Shown here: positions 54,803 through 63,171 of the stretch, piece after piece | How the letters are laid out: every line of letters starts with the position of its first letter | Numbering within the stretch: position 1 is the first letter of the stretch | NCBI RefSeq assembly: GCF_040396155.1 | Contig: NZ_JBEBOY010000008.1 | Coordinates: 1-64,000 of the forward strand | Reading direction: 5' to 3' | DNA from: Tissierella praeacuta_A | Lineage (GTDB): Bacteria; Bacillota; Clostridia; Tissierellales; Tissierellaceae | Length of the DNA stretch: 64,000 bases | The notes under the pieces: generated by a model | Seen by the model: only the letters and a program-made list of their open reading frames with translations | The model's database searches: none | Told to the model about the DNA's origin: nothing | Position numbers and translations under genes: made by a program

Positions 54803-55660
54803 ATGAAAATAGCACATGAATGTATTCACTGTCTTGCTAGACAAGCAGTGGAAATAGCTGAAGAAGCAACAAGTAATGTATCAGTGCAAGAAGAAATAAT
54901 AAAAAAATCTTTAAGAGAATTAGGAGAAATGAATTTTAATGAAACAGCACCTGAAATGGCTTTTAGGATGCATCAACATGCTAAGAATATTACTTATATA
55001 AATGATCCATATAAAAGATTGAAAGAACAGTATAATGAAATTGCTAAAGAGATTTGTAACAGAATTATTGAGGAAAAATGGTTAGAGAAGGCGGAAGACC
55101 CCTTCGATATGGCTTGTAGATTGGCTATTGCAGGAAATATTATAGATTTTTCAGTTGGATTAAATCTAGAACCTTCAGATATTGTTAAATCCGTTGAGGA
55201 TAGTATCAAACATGATATTTTTGGTACTGGATCAGCAGCTTTGAAAGAAGCAGTGAAAAAAGCAAATAATATTATGTATATTGCTGATAATTCTGGCGAA
55301 ATCATATTTGATAAGTTTCTATTAGAGAGACTTCCAACTGAGAAAATTACTTATGTGGTGAAAGGGGGTCCAATAGTTAATGATGCTACTATGGATGATG
55401 CAATAAGTACAGGTGTTGTAGATTTAGTAAAAGTCATTGACAATGGTCATTCTGCACAAGGAACGATTTTAAAAGATTGTTCAAGTACATTTAAGAGTGA
55501 ATTTAGCAAGGCAGACCTTGTTATAAGTAAAGGGCAAGCAAATTTTGAAACATTAAGTGATATTAAAGATAAGAATATATTTTATTTGTTGAGAGCGAAA
55601 TGTAGTCCAGTTGCTTCTGCCATAGGATGCCAGCGAATGGATTATGTTCTTACAAATTAA
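54803..55660 (+). CDS. DUF89 / damage-control phosphatase family protein
   Basis: A 285-residue protein. The N-terminal CIHCLARQAVEIA (CxxC), the metal- or phosphate-binding block MYIADNSGEIIFDKFLLE and ISKGQANFETLS match DUF89 (ARMT1/AF1104-type), thought to remove phosphate from damaged metabolites. Start ATG after TTGAGGAG. Not in a recognisable operon. Confidence 0.85.
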   Translation: MKIAHECIHCLARQAVEIAEEATSNVSVQEEIIKKSLRELGEMNFNETAPEMAFRMHQHAKNITYINDPYKRLKEQYNEIAKEICNRIIEEKWLEKAEDPFDMACRLAIAGNIIDFSVGLNLEPSDIVKSVEDSIKHDIFGTGSAALKEAVKKANNIMYIADNSGEIIFDKFLLERLPTEKITYVVKGGPIVNDATMDDAISTGVVDLVKVIDNGHSAQGTILKDCSSTFKSEFSKADLVISKGQANFETLSDIKDKNIFYLLRAKCSPVASAIGCQRMDYVLTN

Positions 55661-55836
55661 TAGAATGAAGGTAGACAGGCTTTTAATTTAATAGGAAAAT
55701 ATTCTTTTTTAACAAAATTAAAAGAGCAGTATAAGTGGCAATATATTAAAACTCATAAACTAATAATGGTATAACAACAGATATTTAGATACCTAAAAGT
55801 ATAGTTGTGGATTTTAATGTTTTCTGGGTTGGGTGA

Positions 55837-55885
55837 TATTTTAATAGAATAAGGATAGCTTAGCTATCCTTATTCTATTAAAATA
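55837..55885. terminator. Bidirectional terminator between convergent genes
   Basis: A 23-pair perfect stem (55837-55859 with 55863-55885) around TTA, with GGATAGC core and A/T tails, between the DUF89 and cyclase genes. Confidence 0.88.
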
Positions 55886-55910
55886 TAAACTTTTATAAGT
55901 TATAGGTAGT

Positions 55911-56483
55911 CTATATTTCAGCAATTACTCTGCAGGGCAGTCCACTTATATTTTCTATACTAATTGGAAATGTATATACTTTAAAACCTTTATCTTGGAC
56001 ATTACCTAAAAGCAGTCCTAAATTATTAAGGTTTTCAATTACAAAGATTCCATTATCGGCACAATGCTGATCTGTTTCAATATGAACATTAGGTCTTACA
56101 ATACTAGCTGTATCTATGCCTATAAGGCTAACTTTTTTAGAAATAAGTTTATTTATTAAGCTTTTTGATAGAACAGGATAATCTGTAAAATACCTCTCTG
56201 TTCCATAAGATTCTTCTTCAAGATAACCAGTATAGAATATAACAAAATCATTTTCTTTTATCTTATTTAAGTCTATGTCTGTAGTGTCAATCTCTTTATC
56301 TCTAATATTTCTAATGTCGAATAATCTGCCATTTCGAATAGTGTTTTCTAGAGAGAATTTTTTATCCATTACATCAAAATGGGTTCCAATATGTCCAATA
56401 ATATCTCTCTTAGCTTTAAAAGACTTCTCTAAAAGTTCATTAAAGAATTCTTTTTCAATACTTATACTTAAATCAATTTTCAT
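55911..56483 (-). CDS. Cyclase family protein (kynurenine formamidase-like)
   Basis: A 190-residue protein of the PF04199 fold. The metal motif HxGTHxD is present as GHIGTHFDVMD; a downstream LIGIDTASI and HCADNGIFVIENL contain the other conserved blocks. Family members hydrolyse N-formylkynurenine, isatin and related cyclic or formylated compounds; the substrate here is unknown. Its start overlaps the stop of the MarR-like gene, which suggests co-regulation. Confidence 0.85.
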   Translation of the reverse strand: MKIDLSISIEKEFFNELLEKSFKAKRDIIGHIGTHFDVMDKKFSLENTIRNGRLFDIRNIRDKEIDTTDIDLNKIKENDFVIFYTGYLEEESYGTERYFTDYPVLSKSLINKLISKKVSLIGIDTASIVRPNVHIETDQHCADNGIFVIENLNNLGLLLGNVQDKGFKVYTFPISIENISGLPCRVIAEI

Positions 56484-56943
56484 TTTTACCTATCTCCTCT
56501 ATTTGCTCCTTAAAATGATTATTCATTTCTTTTAAAAAGCTGATAATTATTTCTATTTCATTATCATTAAATTTTTTGAATATATTCATATATTCTTTCT
56601 CAGATATATCATGAAGTTTTCTATGAGCATGATATACTTCCCATCCCTTATCTGTAAGTTCAAAGAAAATCTCTTTTTTGTTATCTGATTTTTTATACTG
56701 TTTTATGAGACTTTCAGAAAGTAATTTCTTGGTTATTTTACTGATGGCACCCTTAGTCATATTTAATTCTTCTGAGATTTTAGTAACATTTGTATCTTGT
56801 AGATTACCAATACAATCTATACAGTGTACTTGTGATAGACTATATTTTTTAAATATTCCACGATTATGCTCAGGAGCACCTAGATAATCTATGTTTTCTG
56901 TTAAACTTTTGAAATTTAATAATAATTGATCCAAATAGTTCAA
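56473..56943 (-). CDS. MarR-family transcriptional regulator
   Basis: A 156-residue winged-helix regulator. The recognition region is KISEELNMTKGAISKITKKLLSESL and the wing KKEIFFELTDKGWEVYHAH. TTG start after AAGGAGG. It overlaps the cyclase gene by 11 bases on the same strand, so it most likely regulates that two-gene operon, possibly in response to the cyclase substrate. Confidence 0.9.
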   Translation of the reverse strand: MNYLDQLLLNFKSLTENIDYLGAPEHNRGIFKKYSLSQVHCIDCIGNLQDTNVTKISEELNMTKGAISKITKKLLSESLIKQYKKSDNKKEIFFELTDKGWEVYHAHRKLHDISEKEYMNIFKKFNDNEIEIIISFLKEMNNHFKEQIEEIGKNEN

Positions 56944-57356
56944 GGTAGGACCTCCTTATATTATTTCCTAGGATACAATATATAATATAATATTATTGTT
57001 TCCGTGTCAACTATATTTTGAAATTGATTTTGGGATTAAGAAAGCTGGATAGATTTATGAATATTAATTAAGATTAAAATATATTATTATGAATATTAGA
57101 ATGATTATAGTAGAAAGATAAATGAAAAGTATATACAAGAAAGTATCAATGAATTTGCTAAGAGATTAATATTATTCATTAGATATATAGATAAACAAGT
57201 TCAAATTTAAATATATTTAATTAAACTTATCTATAGTTGAGATCCATTAGCTATAGAAATGCATTTAAACGCTCTAAAAGAATAAATATTAGGTTAAAAA
57301 GAAACTATTAAACTTACTTTAAAAAAGAATTCCCCGCATTTGTAGGCAGGGATAGT
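56944..57356. other. Gene-poor stretch with a degenerate rlmH fragment
   Basis: A 413-base gap between the MarR-like and TetR genes. Apart from the rlmH-like fragment (57089-57192), I see no feature. The last bases contain a short hairpin-like stretch without a T run. Confidence 0.5.
57089..57192 (+). pseudogene. Partial degenerate rlmH copy
   Basis: The stretch ATGAATATTAGAATGATTA follows the opening of rlmH at 52217 almost base for base, with several substitutions, a stop and a frameshift. Translation with corrections gives NIRMIIV then NEKYIQESINEFAKRL, parallel to the real NIRIVAV then EKYIQEGIKEFTKRL. It ends after about 100 bases. A remnant of a duplication. Confidence 0.7.
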
Positions 57357-57941
57357 TCAAGCTTTTATAATATTTATGAAAGACTCAATCATACGCTGTC
57401 CATATTGAACAAGTGAATAACGTCCTTGATTTAAGCACCAGTCGTATGTAAGCCCCCGTTCAACAATAGCATACCATTCTGTTAATTCTAAATAAGAAAG
57501 AGAAGTTTTAATTTCACCATTATCTATACCTTCCTTCATGATTGATGAAATTATTTTATAATATTCTCGTTCTGGATTAATAATATGACGTGTACCTTGT
57601 GTCATAACTTGTAGTCCATATAAGGTAGCTAAAAGCGGTCTATATGGAGAATCTTCTAGATTTTTCATTACAAATAAATTAAATTCTAATAATTTATCTA
57701 ATGCTTTTAAATTTGGGTCGACTGTATTGAACCAATCTACATAATCAGCATCAAAATAATAGGCAATGCAGAATAATACCTCTTCTTTACCGTGAAAATG
57801 ATGATAAAATGCACCTCGAGAGGTCTGGGAAGTTTTGATGATTTGATTAACAGTAGTATGTTTATATCCTTGCTCTAAAAACAATTTCCAAGCTGCATCT
57901 ATAATTCTTTCTTTTACACTAGGTTTCGGGTTAATTTCCAT
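57357..57941 (-). CDS. TetR/AcrR-family regulator
   Basis: A 194-residue regulator with an N-terminal helix-turn-helix (about 10-55): ERIIDAAWKLFLEQGYKHTT then TSRGAFYHHFHGKEEVLF. The C-terminal ligand domain is not identifiable by eye. It is divergent from the M14-DUF969-DUF979-aminopeptidase genes with two palindromes in the 263-base gap, so local repression is likely. Confidence 0.9.
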   Translation of the reverse strand: MEINPKPSVKERIIDAAWKLFLEQGYKHTTVNQIIKTSQTSRGAFYHHFHGKEEVLFCIAYYFDADYVDWFNTVDPNLKALDKLLEFNLFVMKNLEDSPYRPLLATLYGLQVMTQGTRHIINPEREYYKIISSIMKEGIDNGEIKTSLSYLELTEWYAIVERGLTYDWCLNQGRYSLVQYGQRMIESFINIIKA

Positions 57942-58204
57942 ATTTTCATACCCCTCTAATTACAAAAATTGGTTTCGAAACAAATAATATCATATAAGTC
58001 AGATTTTTGCAACGATTGCAAATTAGAGTTAAATTCAAGTATCTATTGATATAGGTGAACTTGACATAAATAAAAAACATAACTATAATATTAAGAAACG
58101 TAATACGGAACGCAGTACTATATATTTTTAAGTATTGCAATAAATAAAATAGATTTAATTTTTACAATCTTTTTATAATTTAAAATCTTTGGGGGTATTC
58201 TATA
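57942..58204. promoter_or_regulatory. Divergent control region with two candidate TetR operators
   Basis: Palindrome GTTTCGAAAC (57972-57981, with partial extension) and inverted repeat TTTGCAA-CGA-TTGCAAA (58006-58022) lie between tetR and the peptidase genes. Either could be the operator. A -10-like TATAAT is near 58173. Confidence 0.4.
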
Positions 58205-61200
58205 ATGAATAAAATTTTGTTAACAGAAAATTTAAGCTGGGAACAAAAGAAAAATGCTATTGAAATGAGCTTGATAAATGGGTTTTACTCTACTTCAGCA
58301 AAGTTTCCAGTTACATCAAATGAAGATGGAATCAAGATTCCAAACAAATTATCGGATTTACAAAAAAAATATACTCAAGTATCTGAAAAATGGCCGGATG
58401 ACTACGTTTCAGCTAGCAAAAAAGCAAAACCAATTTTAGAATTTGATTGGAGAAAAAAGAAAGGATTAGAAGCCTTATTTTCTAAGGGAATGATTTTAGA
58501 AGACCAAAACTTTGATCAATTGTCAGATAAGTTGAATTTTAAAATATCTATTCCAGAGGAATGCAGCCTTTCTATTTTAATATCTGCATGTAATTTTGCT
58601 TTTCGATTTGGAATGGAAACTACTGCTTATGAAGGTCCAATTATTGTACAGGAAAATTGGAATGGAAATTTATTGGTTTTTGAAGAAGATAGTGAATGTG
58701 GAATGGAATTCATAGAAAAAGAAGGAAGAAAAATTTTCCGAATATATGGGCAAGGGGAAGAGCTTGAAAGATTTTCTGCTTATATATGTGAATCTTTTCC
58801 TTTATTGCCTAAGGGCAGGACTTGGATAGATCAGCTTCAGGATATGACAGATAGTTTTGTGATGAAAAATTTAGATGGTCAATTATCATATTTAAAGGCA
58901 TATGAAAAAGAATTAGAAGGTAATGTTAATGCCTATATGTCACCAAATATTCAAGATATATTAGATGAAATTGAACCAATTTTTCCCAATGTGCAATTTA
59001 AAAATCATAAAGCAGTAAAAAAAATATATGAAAAAACCTATGATATTCCATGGGAAGTAGATGTTTATAAAAGTGTTTTAAAAGAAAAAATTTATCATAA
59101 ATTAAAACCAGGAGATAATGTTGAAATTTATGGTGCCCTTAGTGAAGAAATAGATGTCAGAAACCATTTAATGGAGGAAATAAAAAAAGAACTTGGAAAG
59201 AGACAAATTAAATTAGATGAGATGCAAATAATATGTGCATATAAACAAGGGTTTTCATGGATAGAAGAAATAATACTTCCACAATTAGAAGGTAAAAAAA
59301 TACAAAAAATTGAGATTGCTTTTAAATCATTTCTTCCACAAGGAGAAACAAAGTGGTTAGATGAAGATGGGGCTACTCCGTCCTATCATAATGTAGGAGC
59401 AGATAATCCTAACAAATGGTTTGATATTCCAATTCGCTATTTACAGGAATTATATCCAATTGATGATATAATTGCAGAAAAACTTGAAATTAATAGAGAT
59501 ATGATTAATTTTGTGCAATATAAGGGAGAACAGGATATAACTTATGAAGTGAAAGTTTTCGATGCTAATTGTGATACAGTATTTACTTCAAGCTATAAAG
59601 CCATATGTTCAGAAAGACCTTATTTAGATAATTATCCGGAGATGGGAAAGGTGCATCCTTCAACAGGATATATAAAGGTTGTTGTAAATGGAATTGAAGT
59701 TCTTAAGGAAGGGATATCAACAGATGTTGAAAATATTTGGGATATATATCAGAGTGAAGTATTGCCAGATTGTAAGAAATTCATTGAAATGAAAACAAAA
59801 GGCAATATTAGTATAGATACACAACCGTTTTTTTCTCAATTATGCTTAGAAGTAAATGCAAGTGAGCCAGATTATCCTTTATCTTGCAGAGAGGATTTGA
59901 TTTCTTCACTTGATTCTCTACATGAAGATATGTATTTTGTAGGAACAGATTATTTCAAAAATTACGGTATGCAAAATGCAGGTGTTTTACTAGATGCACC
60001 AGGACTTATTTTACCAATTATAAAGAAAAGTGCAGGTAAACCTACGTTTAAAGTAACTTTATATGATCAGTTAGAAAGAGTTCCTTGTATAAAGTCAGAT
60101 AATAAGGACATAAAATGTCAGCTTAAAAGGGAAGAGGTAGAGCTGTACATGCAGAAATTAAGTTATAAGGATGGTAAAATTACTGCATTTTTGAATACAA
60201 ATATTAAAGAAGAAAAGCTAGTTGAAAGTTATATATATCTTTTAGAAGAAAAATTGATTAAAGCAAGTAAAGGATTTAGTGGTATAGATATTTTGAAAAT
60301 AAACACGGAAAAAAATTGCTATACTTCTTCAGTTATAGAGCAAAAACAACCAGAAAAGAATTTAAGCATTTTGGATATCGACTTAATGGAAGATACTTTA
60401 ATAGGATATGAACAGTATTTATGTATTATGGAACAATTAAAGCGTGTACCTGGAATTAAAGTATATCCCATAGCTACATCTTATTTAGGAAGAGATATTT
60501 ATGTAATTGAGATCCTTCCAAAAGAAGAAGGATATATTTCTAGAACAAAACGTATTACAAATTTTCCTTCTGAAATTATTAATTCTAGACATCATGCAAA
60601 TGAAGTATCCAGTACAAATGCAGCTTTTATACTTTTAAAGAAATTATTAACGGAAGAGAGATATAAGTCCCTTCCAGATAAAATGAATCTTTTTATTGTA
60701 CCAATGGAGAATGTTGATGGAACGGATATACACTATAAGCTTCAAAGAGATAATCCAAACTGGAAATTACATGTTGCTAGATTCAATGCAATAGGTAAAG
60801 AATTTTACCATGAACATTTTAAGCCAGATACAATTCATACTGAAGCTATAGGCCTTACAAGACTATGGGAGAAATGTTTGCCAGATATAATCGTCGATAA
60901 TCATGGAGTTCCAAGTCATGAATGGGAGCAGCAATTTTCTGGATATACTTCTCCTTCTTATAAAGGATTTTGGCTGCCTCGCTCTTTATTATATGGATAT
61001 TTCTGGACAGTAAAAAATGATGAATATAAGGGTAATTATTTAGTAAATAAAAAGATGGAAGAAGTAATTGCAGATGCAATTGCAGAAGATGATGAAATTA
61101 CAATGTGGAATAAAGAATGGATTTCAAAGTTTGAGAAATATGCTCATGGTTGGATGCCAAAATTATTTCCAGCTGATTATTATAATGATATGATTAATTA

Positions 61201-61465
61201 TTGGATATCATTTGAATTTGATCCTTCACACAGATATCCATCAATACGTTTCCCTTGGATAACAACTTCATCTTATACAAGTGAGGTTGCAGATGAGACA
61301 GCTCAAGGAGAATATTTAAAACTTTGTGCAAAGGCACATGTAACCCATGATGAAGCAGTGATTAAAATGCTTATGAACTGTACCTGTTTATTTGAGAGTA
61401 AATGCGAGATAACAGAAAACAAGGTTTCAATAAGCTATATTAGGCATAGACCAATAATTGTATAA
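58205..61465 (+). CDS. Large M14-type zinc metallopeptidase
   Basis: A 1086-residue protein. The C-terminal third is M14-like: zinc motif HxxE in SRHHANEVSS (H797, E800), the third ligand H900 in DNHGVPSHE, and the block TSEVADETAQGEYL. The first roughly 750 residues are of unknown domain type, with an internal part resembling a receptor- or substrate-recognition region (DSLHEDMYFVGTDYFKNYG). No signal peptide, so cytoplasmic. It is far longer than carboxypeptidase A. It precedes DUF969, DUF979 and an aminopeptidase, in line with peptide turnover. Confidence 0.82.
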   Translation: MNKILLTENLSWEQKKNAIEMSLINGFYSTSAKFPVTSNEDGIKIPNKLSDLQKKYTQVSEKWPDDYVSASKKAKPILEFDWRKKKGLEALFSKGMILEDQNFDQLSDKLNFKISIPEECSLSILISACNFAFRFGMETTAYEGPIIVQENWNGNLLVFEEDSECGMEFIEKEGRKIFRIYGQGEELERFSAYICESFPLLPKGRTWIDQLQDMTDSFVMKNLDGQLSYLKAYEKELEGNVNAYMSPNIQDILDEIEPIFPNVQFKNHKAVKKIYEKTYDIPWEVDVYKSVLKEKIYHKLKPGDNVEIYGALSEEIDVRNHLMEEIKKELGKRQIKLDEMQIICAYKQGFSWIEEIILPQLEGKKIQKIEIAFKSFLPQGETKWLDEDGATPSYHNVGADNPNKWFDIPIRYLQELYPIDDIIAEKLEINRDMINFVQYKGEQDITYEVKVFDANCDTVFTSSYKAICSERPYLDNYPEMGKVHPSTGYIKVVVNGIEVLKEGISTDVENIWDIYQSEVLPDCKKFIEMKTKGNISIDTQPFFSQLCLEVNASEPDYPLSCREDLISSLDSLHEDMYFVGTDYFKNYGMQNAGVLLDAPGLILPIIKKSAGKPTFKVTLYDQLERVPCIKSDNKDIKCQLKREEVELYMQKLSYKDGKITAFLNTNIKEEKLVESYIYLLEEKLIKASKGFSGIDILKINTEKNCYTSSVIEQKQPEKNLSILDIDLMEDTLIGYEQYLCIMEQLKRVPGIKVYPIATSYLGRDIYVIEILPKEEGYISRTKRITNFPSEIINSRHHANEVSSTNAAFILLKKLLTEERYKSLPDKMNLFIVPMENVDGTDIHYKLQRDNPNWKLHVARFNAIGKEFYHEHFKPDTIHTEAIGLTRLWEKCLPDIIVDNHGVPSHEWEQQFSGYTSPSYKGFWLPRSLLYGYFWTVKNDEYKGNYLVNKKMEEVIADAIAEDDEITMWNKEWISKFEKYAHGWMPKLFPADYYNDMINYWISFEFDPSHRYPSIRFPWITTSSYTSEVADETAQGEYLKLCAKAHVTHDEAVIKMLMNCTCLFESKCEITENKVSISYIRHRPIIV

Positions 61466-61509
61466 TATAGCTTGAAATAAATAATTATTTATAAAGGAGA
61501 TGAAGAAGT

Positions 61510-62187
61510 ATGGAGCTAATTAAATTATTAGGAATCCTTATTGTCATCGTTGGATTTGCACTTAAGAAAGATTCCATTTTAATTATCCTATGTGCTGCAA
61601 TAGTGACAGCATTTGTAGGAAATCTTGGAGTTGTAGGACTGCTTGAAACTCTTGGGAATTCCTTTGTTTCTAATCGAAGTATGGCGATATTTATATTAAT
61701 CATGCTTGTAACGGGAACCCTAGAAAGAAATGGATTAAAAGAAGCAGCTGCAAAACTTATTGGTAAGGTAAAGGGAGCATCTCCAGGTAAGGTTATTGGT
61801 ATTTATGGCATTATGAGAGGTATCTTTGCTGCATTTAATGTAAGTTTTGGTGGAGTTGCAGGATTTGTAAGACCTATTATTATGCCTATGGCAACAGGTT
61901 CAGTAGAAGCTTCAGGTAGAAGCATAGATGAAAGGCATTTAGAAGAAATAAAGGGAATGGCTTCAGGAATGGAAAACATTGCATGGTTTTTCTGTCAAGT
62001 ATTATTTGTAGGCGGAGCAGGCGGTCTTTTAGTTCAATCAACTTTAGCTTCACTTGGTTATAATGTAGAATTAATTGATTTAGTTAAGGTAGAAATTCCA
62101 GTAGCTATTGTTGCTGTTTTAGTAGCAATTGTTTACTATTATTTAAAAGATAAGAAACTTTATAAAAAATATTATGATGAAAAGTAG
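61510..62187 (+). CDS. DUF969 membrane protein (5-oxoproline transporter subunit)
   Basis: A 225-residue protein with about five hydrophobic segments. MELIKLLGILIVIVGFALKK, FAAFNVSFGGVAGFVRPI and IAWFFCQVLFVGGAGGLLVQ are diagnostic of DUF969, usually adjacent to DUF979 and proposed to form a 5-oxoproline (pyroglutamate) transporter. AAAGGAGAT site. DUF979 follows after 15 bases. Confidence 0.9.
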   Translation: MELIKLLGILIVIVGFALKKDSILIILCAAIVTAFVGNLGVVGLLETLGNSFVSNRSMAIFILIMLVTGTLERNGLKEAAAKLIGKVKGASPGKVIGIYGIMRGIFAAFNVSFGGVAGFVRPIIMPMATGSVEASGRSIDERHLEEIKGMASGMENIAWFFCQVLFVGGAGGLLVQSTLASLGYNVELIDLVKVEIPVAIVAVLVAIVYYYLKDKKLYKKYYDEK

Positions 62188-62202
62188 AAAGGAGGGAATA
62201 GT

Positions 62203-63147
62203 ATGACATTTTTTATGGACAAAGAAGTATTGTTAGGAGCTAAACTTTTAGAAGTTATTTATATTGTTATTGGTTTAATTACACTTTATACAGGAATTAA
62301 AAATGCAATGGATGAAAAAAATCCTTGTAGAATGGGAACAGCTATTTTTTGGTGTTCATTAGGTATTGTACTGGCATTTGGAAGATGGATACCAGCAATT
62401 GTTAATGGAATATTAATTATCATTATGACAATTCCATCAATCTTGCATAAAGTTAAAATCGGACATCAAAATACTCCTACTTATGAAGAAGCAAAAGTTG
62501 CTTTTGATAAAATTGGAATGAAAATATTTATTCCTGCATTGGCAATTGGTATATTTGCAATTATCTTTGCTATCTTTACAACTATGGGTGCATTAGTTGG
62601 TGTAGGAGTTGGAATCCTTGTATCTATTGTATTGTTGATGATTTTCTCTCCAAGTAATAAGCCAAAAGTTTTTTTAATGGATTCAGAACGTTTATTATCT
62701 ACTGTTGGACCTCTTAGTATGTTACCAATGCTTTTAGCTAGTCTTGGTGCAATATTTACTGCAGCAGGAGTTGGGGATGTAATTGCTCTTTTAGTTGGAA
62801 ATATTATTCCAAAGGGAAATGTTAATATTGGTATTATTGTATACGCACTTGGTATGATGTTATTTACTATGATCATGGGAAATGCTTTTGCAGCTATTAC
62901 TGTTATGACTGTAGGAATTGGTGCTCCTTTTGTATTAGCATATGGGGCTAATCCAGTTGTAGTAGGTATGATTGCACTTACAGCAGGATATTGTGGAACA
63001 TTATGTACACCTATGGCGGCAAACTTTAATATCGTTCCAGTCGCAATGCTTGATATGAAGGATAGAATGGGAGTTATTAAAAATCAGATAATACCGGCAT
63101 TAATTATGATTGCTTTTCAAATTGTATATATGATTATATTAAAATAA
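62203..63147 (+). CDS. DUF979 membrane protein (5-oxoproline transporter subunit)
   Basis: A 314-residue protein with about ten hydrophobic segments. LEVIYIVIGLITLYTGIKNA, TVGPLSMLPMLLASLGAIF and GYCGTLCTPMAANFNIVP are typical of DUF979, the partner of DUF969. AAAGGAGG site. The aminopeptidase-like gene starts 24 bases after it. Confidence 0.9.
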   Translation: MTFFMDKEVLLGAKLLEVIYIVIGLITLYTGIKNAMDEKNPCRMGTAIFWCSLGIVLAFGRWIPAIVNGILIIIMTIPSILHKVKIGHQNTPTYEEAKVAFDKIGMKIFIPALAIGIFAIIFAIFTTMGALVGVGVGILVSIVLLMIFSPSNKPKVFLMDSERLLSTVGPLSMLPMLLASLGAIFTAAGVGDVIALLVGNIIPKGNVNIGIIVYALGMMLFTMIMGNAFAAITVMTVGIGAPFVLAYGANPVVVGMIALTAGYCGTLCTPMAANFNIVPVAMLDMKDRMGVIKNQIIPALIMIAFQIVYMIILK

Positions 63148-63171
63148 GAAGAATATGGATAGAGGGGTAGT

